Source of the DNA: Pantoea sp. alder81 | Lineage (GTDB): Bacteria > Pseudomonadota > Gammaproteobacteria > Enterobacterales > Enterobacteriaceae | DNA length: 64,000 nucleotides | Direction of reading: 5' to 3' | Assembly: GCF_020179835.1 (NCBI RefSeq) | Contig: NZ_JAIUDA010000011.1 | Span: 55,200 to 119,199, forward strand | In this document: piece by piece, positions 1-8,946 of the stretch | Layout of the letters: each line of letters opens with the position of its first letter | Numbering within the stretch: the stretch's first letter is position 1 | Position numbers and translations under genes: made by a program | Notes under the pieces: model-generated | Told to the model about the DNA's origin: nothing | Databases searched by the model: none | Seen by the model: the letters and a program-made list of their open reading frames with translations, nothing else

Positions 1-1
1 T

Positions 2-904
2 TGCGATGTTGTATTTAGATATCATGATCCATATTTAAATCAATATGTTTATTTTAATACAGATTTAAAGAGTTATGCTAAAGGATCCATAACCTCTACA
101 GCCATGCGCAGCGCGCTCATTTCTCTTGCAGAGTCTATTGATTGTGCAGAAGGAAGTCCTGAGTGGCAAGAAGCTTATCAATATGCTTATGGTTCAGCAG
201 AAGTTCGAGGACTGTTATTTGTTTACAATCATGATGGAGACTTTGACCAAAATTTCTATGATGTTTTTAATACCGTCCCTGCCACAGATAAGAAAAGGGG
301 AAAGCGTGGAGTTGATATTGATAATATCCCATTGATGCGTGGTCATAAAATCCATATAGTTGAGCCTCGAATCATTAACTACCTACAATCAATACTATCC
401 GATATTCACAAGTTAGCCTACGATGGTTTTTTCCCAGCAGGGGATGATTATCAATTTTATTATCCGGATTTGTTATTGCATAAGGTAAATGGTTCTCCAT
501 CCAAGCTTCCGGCTACAATTGAATCCTTAACTGGCCCCTGCTTTATAATAAAGCATGGTCAAGCTTTTAAGTATACTGAAGCAGAGGGGAAGACTGTTAC
601 ATTTGAATCTGGCTATATTGTTTATTATAATGGCGAAGGTAGGATTGAATTGGAATTCATATATATATTTGATATGCTTTCGAAGTTTCAATTGTTAAAC
701 GAAATTCCAAATATAAGAATTAGAGTTATTCACCCAAATATAAATCATGACATTAGAGCTATTTATCAGAAGGCGATTGAAACTTATGTTATGGATTGGG
801 GGTTTGATGAATATAAGCGGTCAATAATTGAATCAATTATTTTCGAACAGGTTGACTTCGTAAAACCAAAATTCAGCGCAGTTGATTTAGGTTGGAGAGA
901 CTAA
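2..904 (+). CDS. Partial uncharacterised protein with PD-(D/E)XK-like nuclease core (5' end outside window)
   Basis: The reading frame is open back to the first bases of the window, so the gene starts upstream; the first ATG inside (position 104) is internal. The visible N-terminal part has an Asp in CDVVF followed about 20 residues later by FNTDLKSY, a D...D-x-K arrangement typical of PD-(D/E)XK nucleases. The rest is rich in hydrophobic and aromatic residues without a motif I recognise. It is followed after one base by the next gene and belongs to an AT-rich three-gene unit next to a Hachiman defence system, so a phage-defence nuclease is the natural inference. From memory it could relate to the GAPS4-type nuclease systems, but I cannot verify that. 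Confidence 0.65.
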   Translation, partial: CDVVFRYHDPYLNQYVYFNTDLKSYAKGSITSTAMRSALISLAESIDCAEGSPEWQEAYQYAYGSAEVRGLLFVYNHDGDFDQNFYDVFNTVPATDKKRGKRGVDIDNIPLMRGHKIHIVEPRIINYLQSILSDIHKLAYDGFFPAGDDYQFYYPDLLLHKVNGSPSKLPATIESLTGPCFIIKHGQAFKYTEAEGKTVTFESGYIVYYNGEGRIELEFIYIFDMLSKFQLLNEIPNIRIRVIHPNINHDIRAIYQKAIETYVMDWGFDEYKRSIIESIIFEQVDFVKPKFSAVDLGWRD

Positions 905-905
905 A

Positions 906-2027
906 ATGAAAAATGGACTTTATTGTGTTACAGATAAGGCTTTGTTTGATGCTTTGATTCAATCAAAAGTAACTCATGAAAACATGAAAGATCTCTTCTT
1001 TAAAAGAGGCATTATAATTTCAAAAGGAACCACAAAAAAGTCACTTGCTCTTGATTTTTCAAGGTATTTTCATGGTTTCAGTGATTATGAAAAGCTATCA
1101 GACATCTTAGGTTCTATAGGGCGTCGTGAAAAGAGTGCTACTAACATTATTAACGGTGGAGTTGAACGTTCTGAACTTGAGTCTGCTGTTAAAGATACAA
1201 TATCATTCTTGAAAAAAGAAGGTGATATTGCTACATTCGCATATGTTGAAAATGATGGTATTGAAGTAACAATTAAGTATATAAAGTTGGATTATAAACT
1301 CAGTGAGTTTAGACAGTCTTCAACAAGAGAAGCCAAGATATTAATTGAGCCAACAGTTGATGGACTTTACCAATTGAGATTCCCGCCAAATGATAAATCT
1401 CAAGAATTCGTTAAAGAATTAACTCAGAATTTAAGAGCCATAAATAGCGAGAAAAATATTTCTATTGATGAAATTACATTGGAAAGTGTAAAGGATCCCG
1501 TTCAAAGAACTATTTTTTTTAAAAGATTAATTGAAGGAATATATACATTCGAGTGTATTGATGTTACGGATGTTTATGTTTCTCATCAGGATATTGAAAT
1601 TGATGAAGAAAAACCTGAGAGTGATGACGAAGATGAAGATGAAGATGAAGTGAAAGTCGCGACAGGTCACCATATTTCAAAAGCTTCTTTGAAGGGAAGA
1701 GGTGTGCTTGAGTCACCGGAACTGAATAACTTTCTAAGTGAAGGTTTCTATATTACAAGAATTATCTGGATGGCAAAAGTCAAGGGTTTTCCAGATTCAG
1801 ATAAGGTCGAGTTCGAAGCTCAGTTTTTGAATCAAGAAAAGTGCACCAATTTTTCCTATCTAGTTAGAGGTTATTATAAATACAAATCGCAAACAGAATT
1901 TAGAGAAACCAGAATTTCATTTGAAAAAGAACAGGAAAAGTTAATATCTACTTACATAGAAAGAGCTGCAAGAGATATTTCAAATGAGATAGTTAGTGCT
2001 AACGCTGTTCAAGTGAAAACGAACTGA
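906..2027 (+). CDS. Uncharacterised 373-aa protein of a putative defence operon, with acidic linker
   Basis: The ATG follows the upstream stop codon by one base, implying translational coupling. The first about 65 residues (FKRGIIISKGTTKKSLALD and following) look helical and somewhat SAP-like. Residues about 233-250 form an acidic stretch of Asp/Glu encoded by repeated GATGAA units, separating an N-terminal domain from a C-terminal domain of about 115 residues. I recognise no family. Low GC, unlike the conjugation genes, suggests separate acquisition. It is probably a partner or sensor subunit of the nuclease encoded upstream; that is inference from operon structure only. Confidence 0.7.
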   Translation: MKNGLYCVTDKALFDALIQSKVTHENMKDLFFKRGIIISKGTTKKSLALDFSRYFHGFSDYEKLSDILGSIGRREKSATNIINGGVERSELESAVKDTISFLKKEGDIATFAYVENDGIEVTIKYIKLDYKLSEFRQSSTREAKILIEPTVDGLYQLRFPPNDKSQEFVKELTQNLRAINSEKNISIDEITLESVKDPVQRTIFFKRLIEGIYTFECIDVTDVYVSHQDIEIDEEKPESDDEDEDEDEVKVATGHHISKASLKGRGVLESPELNNFLSEGFYITRIIWMAKVKGFPDSDKVEFEAQFLNQEKCTNFSYLVRGYYKYKSQTEFRETRISFEKEQEKLISTYIERAARDISNEIVSANAVQVKTN

Positions 2028-2039
2028 TGGGGAGCTTAT

Positions 2040-2705
2040 ATGAAAACTAAATGGTTTAGTGCAAGTGTGCAGGAGAATTACAAACAACTTCGCGAAAAAC
2101 TTGTGGGCCATCAGTTTGATGAAAATATAGGCTGGGGTTTTGAAATAATGAAATTCTCACCCGACCGTTTACAAGCAAGGTATAGTGAGAGGGTCCCTGT
2201 AAATGAGGTTATTATAGACCCTTATGGTGAAAAAAATATTGTTGAATACAATAAATATATTAACTTTACTTTTTGGTTGGTACCTGATGTAAGAGGTGGT
2301 CATACACTTATTATAGAAAATCCACCTCGGAGCATAAAATATTTCATCGAGAATTTTGTCAAGTGCACAAATGGTGGCTTTTATGTTTCCAGTAAGGATA
2401 TTAGTATCGAAAAATTCGTTGAATTTTTTAAGGAAAAATTTAAAGAAGTGTCCTTCAGAAAGGCCAAGTTGAAAGGTTTAACTTTTAGTAAATATACCTC
2501 AGGAAATCTTGAGGTTGAATCATCACGAGATGCGCTGATTGATATAGATGACTACTTGCCAAATGCATCATATCGACTTGATAAATCTAAGGTTATCGTG
2601 ATTATCAATGATTGTTCTTATTGCATTGATGTCACTTCGAGTGGAAGTGTTGTTTTTGATGAAGATATTTTTGAAGATGTTATCAAGGCGGTATCCAAAT
2701 TGTAA
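2040..2705 (+). CDS. Uncharacterised 221-aa protein, third gene of putative defence operon
   Basis: A GGGGAG ribosome-binding site lies just upstream of the ATG, 12 bases after the previous stop. The protein is soluble, has no signal peptide or membrane segment, and is rich in beta-type hydrophobic patterns with a Lys-rich middle. No motif is recognised. Codon use and base composition match the two preceding genes, and a long hairpin follows, so I read it as the last gene of a three-gene unit whose function is unknown but likely defensive by position. Confidence 0.7.
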   Translation: MKTKWFSASVQENYKQLREKLVGHQFDENIGWGFEIMKFSPDRLQARYSERVPVNEVIIDPYGEKNIVEYNKYINFTFWLVPDVRGGHTLIIENPPRSIKYFIENFVKCTNGGFYVSSKDISIEKFVEFFKEKFKEVSFRKAKLKGLTFSKYTSGNLEVESSRDALIDIDDYLPNASYRLDKSKVIVIINDCSYCIDVTSSGSVVFDEDIFEDVIKAVSKL

Positions 2706-2712
2706 TTATCTT

Positions 2713-2739
2713 CACTGAGCGCCTCTTGGGCGCTCAGTG
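2713..2739. terminator. Long hairpin after the three-gene unit
   Basis: An 11-base perfect stem, CACTGAGCGCC pairing with GGCGCTCAGTG across a 5-base loop, begins 8 bases after the stop codon of the third gene. It is followed by TTAATG rather than a strong T run, so termination is likely but not certain. Confidence 0.55.
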
Positions 2740-2883
2740 TTAATGATTGTCTCATTTAATTCACTTTCTGAATGATAATTTTGTTGAATTATTTTATTGG
2801 CCCATCTGTTTCTTTAAGGAAAGTTACATTTTGCTAAGGATTTTTAATCATCCCATTAGAACATCTTAATTTTATCGTTGCTC

Positions 2884-2913
2884 AAAGTCCGCTGTTGGCA
2901 CTCAACAGACGTT
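2884..2913. repeat. Dispersed repeat, left copy flanking the Hachiman module
   Basis: A 30-base stretch starting AAAGTCCG and holding TTGGCAC at its centre matches 22 of 30 bases of the stretch at 7490-7519 in the same orientation. Both are imperfect palindromes. The two copies enclose the small gene and the hamAB pair. Confidence 0.4.
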
Positions 2914-2927
2914 CAGGCCCATCATGA

Positions 2928-3158
2928 TTACTGTTTTGCTGGCGGAAGCCTTTTTTTAGCTTCGAGAATGAGCTTTTCAATCTCTTCCAGAGGGATGCAT
3001 TCTTCATAGCAAGAAAAAGAGAACTCATGAGTTACATCGGAATAGAAGACTTCAGCAATTTGCCGGAGCGGGGATGTTCCAGCCTCAGAAAGTTCGAGGT
3101 ACATACCATCACGGATTACATCGCTTCCACAAGTTAGGTTGTATTGGCTTTTAGCCAT
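2928..3158 (-). CDS. Small conserved-looking hypothetical protein (76 aa)
   Basis: A 76-residue soluble protein beginning MAKSQYNLTCGSDVIRDGMY. It carries four Cys residues (two as SFSCYEEC) and ends in a Lys-rich helix, LILEAKKRLPPAKQ. Its pattern resembles small proteins found among enterobacterial mobile elements, but I cannot name a family. It lies downstream of hamB on the same strand with a 228-base gap, so it is probably transcribed separately. The 3159-3386 gap holds no other gene that I can see. Confidence 0.5.
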   Translation of the reverse strand: MAKSQYNLTCGSDVIRDGMYLELSEAGTSPLRQIAEVFYSDVTHEFSFSCYEECIPLEEIEKLILEAKKRLPPAKQ

Positions 3159-3386
3159 AAATTTAATTTTCCATTTTTCATGTTTCTAATGCCTCTGTTC
3201 GAACGCAATAAAACGTAAAACACATTCCAGCAGGTAGCTTGCACAGGTCCGCATAGAGCGAACAACGGACGTTCCGAACAGCATTCTGCGTGAATTAAAG
3301 GGGGGCAGGCTAGTACAAACGGTTTATCACGCTAATTTATCGCTCCAGTGTGTCAAGTGCTTGCTTTGCTATGAGCCCGATTAGTA

Positions 3387-6300
3387 TCAATATGAGCTTA
3401 AAACATACTTAAAATAGGCTGGGGTAGCTTTGATGACTTGCTCAACTGCACTCAGGTGAATCTTCTGAGCCTCACTGAAGGAACTGCCTCCATATCCATC
3501 CTGCAGAAGAGCATCACGAACAGCTTGTGAAATAAAACGGTCAGCGAATCCGGCCTCAAATACACTCATGGACAGAGTGTCCGGAAGGCCATATTTCAGG
3601 CTCTTCTGGAAATGCGCAAGCGATGTTCCGGGCTCCCCGACGAGATCTTCCGGGGTAAAAAGGAATTGCGCGAGCGCTGCCAGGATGAGCGCACAATCAA
3701 ATGCCAGCGTGCTCTCCAAAAAATGGAGAATATCGTCGTCGCTTACCTTCCGTTTAAGCTTGCCGGCTTTCTTTTTAACCTGCATCAGTAACGCTTTTCT
3801 GAAAATCTCGCCATAGCTTGTTCCGCCCATCCACAGGAGAGCGAGTTGGAAACCCGCATCAGCTGGCTCGACGCTACGGAAAAAACGGTTGTCACAGAGT
3901 TCAGCCAGCAGTGGCCATACGGCAGTGAGCCATACATCATTGGAATCCAGCGTTAATAGCACATCTCTGTGCTCATCTGACCATGTCTCAATGCGTTTAG
4001 TCTGCTTTGCACCCAGCAATGTCTTGCCGAAAAATGCCTGCTTAACAGGCGAGCTTTCCACCGACTCAATGCGTCTGGCAACCAGCCTGAAGTACTCCTC
4101 CAGTTTGTCTGCTTCATCTGCAGAGGCAAGTGAATATGCGAGAGTATCGCGTGCCAATTCACCAGCTCTTTGTTCAAATGAGGTGGTATCAATGGTCGTA
4201 CAGTTTGCCATCAAGTAGCTTTCAAGGGTATGCGTCATCTTTTTACGCTCGCCCAGAGATCTCAATAGCGCTTTTACAAGAGCATCTTTTTGCGCCTTGA
4301 GCAGGCTAGGGACTGAATCTGCCACATGGTTCGCCCAGCGTTCCCAGTCCGTATCTTTATCCAGGAAGTCCAGCAAATCGCCGCCAGCAAATGGCCATTC
4401 CTTGTTGCGGGGGAGCGAAAAAGGCTTCAGTAATAAAAGCAGTGAACTGGTTACCCCTTCTGAACGGTCGGGCGACAGCAGCTCAACGGAGCTTTGAAAT
4501 CTCCACGACTCCTGCCGGTTTTTTCTTTTGTCCCATATCGTTGAGTCAGCAAAGATTACAATACCTTCAGTGTGCATTCCGGCGCGGCCAGCACGCCCAA
4601 TCAGATTTTGGAAATCGCGGACTTTTACACGTCCGGCTCCCTGATTAACGCCCTGCACGATAAGGTAGCGAATAGGCAAGTTTACGCCCTGAGCGAGGGT
4701 GGATGTACACGCAATAAAATTAATGAGTCCTTTCTGCATCCCGTGTTCGAGTGCCAAGCGAATACCCTGGGGTGTATTGCTGTGATGCGTATATATACCC
4801 AGCTCAGCGGCTTTACAGAGGAGAGCGTCGCTTCCGAAGTTACCTTCGTTAATTGTTTTCAGTGCGTTGACTTCTTCAGGATCAGCGTATGCCGCAGGCC
4901 ATACGGTGTTATATCCCGCCTCCGCAATCTGAACCGCCCTCTTTGCTATGCTGTTTGCAATTAATTTTGTTCCGCAGAAAATGGCAACGGAACCCTTACC
5001 TGCAACCCGCAGACCCAGGTAGAGCGATACATCGCTCGATTTCGCCCGGGTAGGAAATGTCGCGCTGTCAGCTCTGATTCCCGAAAGTTGTGCTTCTTCG
5101 ATTATTCTCGGCACAAAGTAGTCTTCTCTGTCATAACCATTTTCATGAAACATTAACTGCCCGAGCGACTCAGTCCAGCTTGCAAAAGCAACAGACCGGC
5201 TTGTGGGTAACAGCGTTGCGCCGTCAATAACCTGTGCTTTATCCGCACCCATCAGCCAGCTTGCAATCGCCTGCGGGTTTTGCATAACAGCTGAAATAAG
5301 CAGAGTCTGCGCAGTGTCTTGAAGTAATCCCTTGATTTCGGTGAGCAATAGCTCATACGTTATCCCTCTCGCGCCGGTATCGAACTGGTGACCTTCGTCG
5401 TAAACGACAAGACCAACGTGTTTCAAAATCTGAGGTGACTGACGCAGCACATAGAGAAACTTTTCTGGCGTAAGGACTAGAACATTCGAAGTTGAGGGCG
5501 GAGCACTTCCCAGCAGTTCTGCAATCTGTTCAACAAAGTCAATCTGCAGGGCATCAGTCAGTTCATTGACTTTGATGTCATCGCCGGCAAGATCCTGTCG
5601 CAGTGATAACGCAATTTCATGGCAAAGTGCCCGGAAGGGCGCGACAACGACCGCAAGCCTGGTGCGCCCGGACATAAATGCACTGCGCAGGACCAACTCA
5701 ATCGACCTTGTTTTACCGGCACTTGTGGGCATCTGAATCAGCCCTGAAGCGCCGCGGTAGATCCCACTGGCCCCCAAAAGCAGCTGTGAAGGCCAGAGTT
5801 CTTTGGGGAAGCGTCCTCTCTGAATGACCGGTCGCCAGTACTCTGCGGATAAGCCTGAATACTTGGGGATAGTTGACCATGCAGATGCGGCAAGCCTCAT
5901 ACGGCAAACCGATATGGCGACATCTGCATACAATAACTCCTCAGCGCTACCCATTTTATAAACTTCAGCACGGAGAAGTTTTAGTAAGGTTTCAATATGC
6001 TGCAGTTGAGTTCCTTCGGCAAAATGCGTTATGACAGAGTGCGATATCGAACTAAGCAACGATCCGTAACGTACATCATCAAGAGGCCAATAGGTCATCC
6101 AGTCTGCTTTGAGGAGCCATTGCAGAAAGTGCTCGACTTTGTTGCCTTCTGCTCTGTAATCAATTCGACGGGCAAGGACCAAGCTGCTGCCCGGTCTGCG
6201 AGCTAAATAATAGGCGGCAGAAGCTAAAAGCAATGTTGTTCTTTCCAGACCCTGCGCGAATCCTGAATCAAGGACTGCGTCAAAAAAGCTGGCGCAGAAA

Positions 6301-6527
6301 TTGAGTTCTGCCTGAGGTTCAGGGGGAAGGGGAGTCAACGGATGGGATATCTCAGCAAGCACCCCGGTAACATCCCCAAGAGTTGCTATGGTCATTACAA
6401 ACAGCTGCAGTGGATCCGAACCCTCTGGAACTCTGAGGTGCTGAGATTCATCAAGACCGAATTCGTACATCTTGCCTTTGGATCGCGTTATGCCGAAGAG
6501 GCGCCTGCTGTTGGATCCGGCCTTCAT
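3387..6527 (-). CDS. hamB: Hachiman anti-phage system helicase HamB
   Basis: A 1046-residue superfamily 2 DNA helicase. Walker A is MPTSAGKT at about residues 265-272, the DEAH-box is DEGH at about 375, motif III is SAV at about 412, and motif VI is QNLIGRAGRAG at about 640-650. The large N-terminal region and the long C-terminal region without known motifs fit HamB. In Hachiman the helicase senses and moves along damaged or foreign DNA and unleashes the HamA nuclease, protecting the population from phage. The start codon overlaps the stop of hamA (ATGA), so the two are translationally coupled, as in known hamAB pairs. It appears intact. Confidence 0.85.
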   Translation of the reverse strand: MKAGSNSRRLFGITRSKGKMYEFGLDESQHLRVPEGSDPLQLFVMTIATLGDVTGVLAEISHPLTPLPPEPQAELNFCASFFDAVLDSGFAQGLERTTLLLASAAYYLARRPGSSLVLARRIDYRAEGNKVEHFLQWLLKADWMTYWPLDDVRYGSLLSSISHSVITHFAEGTQLQHIETLLKLLRAEVYKMGSAEELLYADVAISVCRMRLAASAWSTIPKYSGLSAEYWRPVIQRGRFPKELWPSQLLLGASGIYRGASGLIQMPTSAGKTRSIELVLRSAFMSGRTRLAVVVAPFRALCHEIALSLRQDLAGDDIKVNELTDALQIDFVEQIAELLGSAPPSTSNVLVLTPEKFLYVLRQSPQILKHVGLVVYDEGHQFDTGARGITYELLLTEIKGLLQDTAQTLLISAVMQNPQAIASWLMGADKAQVIDGATLLPTSRSVAFASWTESLGQLMFHENGYDREDYFVPRIIEEAQLSGIRADSATFPTRAKSSDVSLYLGLRVAGKGSVAIFCGTKLIANSIAKRAVQIAEAGYNTVWPAAYADPEEVNALKTINEGNFGSDALLCKAAELGIYTHHSNTPQGIRLALEHGMQKGLINFIACTSTLAQGVNLPIRYLIVQGVNQGAGRVKVRDFQNLIGRAGRAGMHTEGIVIFADSTIWDKRKNRQESWRFQSSVELLSPDRSEGVTSSLLLLLKPFSLPRNKEWPFAGGDLLDFLDKDTDWERWANHVADSVPSLLKAQKDALVKALLRSLGERKKMTHTLESYLMANCTTIDTTSFEQRAGELARDTLAYSLASADEADKLEEYFRLVARRIESVESSPVKQAFFGKTLLGAKQTKRIETWSDEHRDVLLTLDSNDVWLTAVWPLLAELCDNRFFRSVEPADAGFQLALLWMGGTSYGEIFRKALLMQVKKKAGKLKRKVSDDDILHFLESTLAFDCALILAALAQFLFTPEDLVGEPGTSLAHFQKSLKYGLPDTLSMSVFEAGFADRFISQAVRDALLQDGYGGSSFSEAQKIHLSAVEQVIKATPAYFKYVLSSY

Positions 6528-7333
6528 TTGCAGGCCCTCTCGTAAAGTTCATGAACCAGTTGCATTTGCATGTTAGAACGTACAACCATCAGGTATAGGG
6601 CTGCGACATTTGAGTGATCGTTAGCCAGCGTTTTGGCAAGTTCCTCTTCATTGAAAGCGGTGTTGCAGAGAACAGCTACAGCACCTGATAAGTATGTATA
6701 TGGGTTATCAGAGGGATTTTGGAAACGTGAAATCCGGCTTACTTCCGTTGCTTTCCCTTCACGAAGGAATCTGCGTTTCGTAGCATTTAAAGTGACAGCC
6801 AGCCTTATATGCTGATCGTTAGATCCGTCGTTAACAGCACTCTGGAGCTGGCCGCCATAGGCGTTTCCCGAAAGAGAGGCTTTAACTTCGAAAGCATGCA
6901 GTGAATCTGCCTGAACGGGGGTGGCAATATCCAGTTGATGGAAGCCAATGATATCAACACCTTTAACAGATTCATTGTTGCTTGCCTTATCGGCGTATTT
7001 TTCCCGAGGTACCCAGAGATTGAGCGTGAACTCAAGGTAATCGGAAATGAGAAATTCAGCAAAGTCACCTGAACGTATTGAAGGGCCGGGCGCTCTTGTT
7101 TTGTCGGGGAAAATGTAGGCATTCAGGTATTGTTCCGTTGTCATCCCCGTCCCCATTAAAAGCTCCGGAAGCTCCTGGTCTGAACAATATTGCCGACGAA
7201 AATGCAGTGCCCAGCTGTCAAGATGCGCAGGATCGGTTGGGGGAGAAAACTCCCAGACATTTATGGTATGACCTTCAACGGTTATCACGCCGGATGGACT
7301 TATCTTTAAACCTTTTAAATGGTCGGGCAGCAT
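6524..7333 (-). CDS. hamA: Hachiman anti-phage system nuclease HamA (DUF1837)
   Basis: A 269-residue protein matching the DUF1837 family that defines HamA. Residues consistent with a PD-(D/E)XK site are visible: Glu93 in GDFAEF, Asp127 in KGVDIIGF, and Glu149-x-Lys151 in FEVKAS. All are intact, so the nuclease should be active. I chose the ATG at 7333 over the GTG one codon earlier because AAGGA sits 6 bases before it. It is the first gene of the hamAB operon. In the family HamA is held inactive by HamB until DNA damage or phage DNA is sensed, then degrades DNA. Confidence 0.82.
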   Translation of the reverse strand: MLPDHLKGLKISPSGVITVEGHTINVWEFSPPTDPAHLDSWALHFRRQYCSDQELPELLMGTGMTTEQYLNAYIFPDKTRAPGPSIRSGDFAEFLISDYLEFTLNLWVPREKYADKASNNESVKGVDIIGFHQLDIATPVQADSLHAFEVKASLSGNAYGGQLQSAVNDGSNDQHIRLAVTLNATKRRFLREGKATEVSRISRFQNPSDNPYTYLSGAVAVLCNTAFNEEELAKTLANDHSNVAALYLMVVRSNMQMQLVHELYERACK

Positions 7334-7489
7334 CACATTTCCTTATGTTGGGTATTCAACCCTGAAAGGGGCTGCAGCTTTTTTTGTTAGCAATACTGAC
7401 GAAACATAAGATTAAACTGGGCTTAGGGCATTGGTAAATAATTTTTAGTATTGGCCTGTGTCACTTGATTTATTCAAGTTGATTTTAGA

Positions 7490-7519
7490 AATGTCCGTTC
7501 TTGGCACATAGCGGACTTT
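7490..7519. repeat. Dispersed repeat, right copy flanking the Hachiman module
   Basis: A 30-base imperfect palindrome centred on TTGGCAC, similar (22 of 30 bases) to 2884-2913. It lies between the hamA start and the broken SRAP gene. Confidence 0.4.
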
Positions 7520-7564
7520 TTCTAACGGAAGTTTACAGGCTATCTACAATTAAATGTCGCTGGT

Positions 7565-8229
7565 TTAAATGCGTTCAATGAGCTCTTTGCCCTGATTTTT
7601 GGGGCTGTTAACGCGGGTGCTGACAGGGTGCCAGTTAAAATCACTCACCGGTAATGCCGCGTCCTTCGCAATTTCCTCAGCCAGCTTTGGTGTTGTGTCT
7701 TCATTCAGCCACTCCAGGACGGAATCTGCCGACAAAACAAGTGGACGTCGATCATGAATATCCAGCATGCCATCACTGCTGGCCGACGTCACAATCAAAA
7801 AACCGTCGTGGCCGTGCGGGTCATCAAACGGCGCTTTACCGATCGCTGCGAAGAATAGCGGGGCGTGGTTTTTATGATCAATGAAGTAAGGTTGTTTCTT
7901 CTCCTCGCCTCGTACCCATTCAATCCAACCATCTGCAAAAACAATCGCGCGGCCATTGGCCCATAGAGACTTAAACATTCGGCTTGATGCTGCCGTTTCG
8001 ACGCGCGCGTTAATAAGGGGCTGCTTATTCCACCACTCAGGACCGTAACCCCAGTAAACCGGATCGAGGCATAGCTGCTGCTCACGTTCGTTCAGGAGCA
8101 ATACGCTTGTGCCCGGCGCTACGTTATAACGCGCGATAGGTTCCGGGTCGTGAATGTAATCGATGTCGCTAACGCCGATAGCGTCAAAAAGATGTCACGG
8201 CTCTGGTACTGCGCAAACCTTCCACACAT
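7565..8229 (-). pseudogene. yedK: SRAP (YedK/HMCES-type) protein gene broken by a one-base deletion
   Basis: SRAP proteins form a covalent link through Cys2 to abasic sites in single-stranded DNA and shield them. The true start is the ATG at 8229, reading MCGRFAQYQSRDIF with the catalytic Cys2. The frame is then lost at a run of five T (minus strand; 8186-8190). Restoring a sixth T joins it to the remaining residues (DAIGVSDIDYIHDPEPIARY, then NVAPGT and the long downstream frame) and gives 221 residues, the length of E. coli YedK. The downstream frame alone (ATG at 8101) has INARVET, the FADGWIEW segment and HDRRP but lacks Cys2, so it should be inactive. A sequencing error in the homopolymer is the alternative. 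Confidence 0.85.
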
Positions 8230-8610
8230 AGACTTTCCCCCCTCTGTACATGATAGCGGTCTACGCATGCTGCGCCTTGATTTACTATGCATTGAGCTAT
8301 TGCCGAAATCAGCGAATGAACCCGCTTTTAATTTTTCATCCGGTAATTAATTTAATGTTCTCCCGTTTTCTACATCGGAGCTGGACGGAGGGACCTGAAA
8401 ATGGTTTTCAGGTGCCGGCCGTCAGCAGGCAAGGCGCATAGCGCCGCGTCAGCAATACATTTTAGTTACAACAAGCACCAATATCTGGCACCCCTACAGC
8501 CCGCATTCGCGCTGACCTTTAAATTTTTATTTTCCCAAAAAGAGTTAACGGCTGAACCGAACGCCGGGATTTCGCATGCTTACCGCACTCAACCACCACT
8601 GGAGGTGCAT
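8230..8610 (+). other. Leader region of conjugation operon 1
   Basis: No gene is supported in these 381 bases. In-frame ATGs upstream of 8611 lack a ribosome-binding site and would add a tail unlike the family. The region should hold the promoter of the first transfer operon; the conserved element at 8521-8556 is the only clear signal. Confidence 0.5.
8521..8556 (+). promoter_or_regulatory. Conserved element 90 bases upstream of transfer operon 1
   Basis: The stretch starts AAATTTTTA and ends in AAAAAGAGTTAACGGCTGAA (8537-8556). The same stretch with few changes occurs at 17881-17916. In both cases the first base lies exactly 90 bases before the first start codon of a transfer operon, which points to a shared promoter or activator site. 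Confidence 0.65.
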
Positions 8611-8946
8611 ATGAAATCTCTCTGTCCGGCAACACGACTTCTGTTTTGCGGCGGTGTGCTGGGCCTGATCACACTCGCGTCCTCTCCGGCATCTGCATCT
8701 GAGAAAGACGAACTGGCGTCTGCACAGCGGATGATCGTCCAGGTGCAGGCTTCTCTGGAACGGGCGCGGGTTGCCGCAGCACAGGCTGACCCATCGGAGC
8801 GTGGCCGCTATTTCTTCGATTACCAGCGGGCAAACAGCGACCTGAAAACGATCAGTGCCGGCATTGACCGTTATCTGGAACCCACGCGTGCTCAGCCGCG
8901 TGATTTATCAGGTGTGGCGGGAAATTACCGCCGGGAGCGCCCCTGA
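8611..8946 (+). CDS. RAQPRD family integrative conjugative element protein
   Basis: A 111-residue exported protein. A signal peptide spans about residues 1-29 (hydrophobic FCGGVLGLITLASSPASA), followed by a helical, Arg-rich mature part. The family-naming motif RAQPRD is read near the C-terminus (TRAQPRDLSG). The start is set by GGAGGTG 4 bases before the ATG. In these elements it is an early gene of the mating-pore operon; its precise role is not known. Its stop overlaps the next start by one base (TGATGG), opening a tightly packed operon that runs to 16764. Confidence 0.9.
   Translation: MKSLCPATRLLFCGGVLGLITLASSPASASEKDELASAQRMIVQVQASLERARVAAAQADPSERGRYFFDYQRANSDLKTISAGIDRYLEPTRAQPRDLSGVAGNYRRERP

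Noticed and set aside
7565..8101. SRAP gene as an intact 178-residue protein
   Set aside because: It would lack the N-terminal MCGRF with catalytic Cys2, which is found upstream in another frame.
8401..8610. Upstream extension of the RAQPRD gene
   Set aside because: No ribosome-binding site before 8401; the ATG at 8611 has GGAGGTG and opens directly into a signal peptide.
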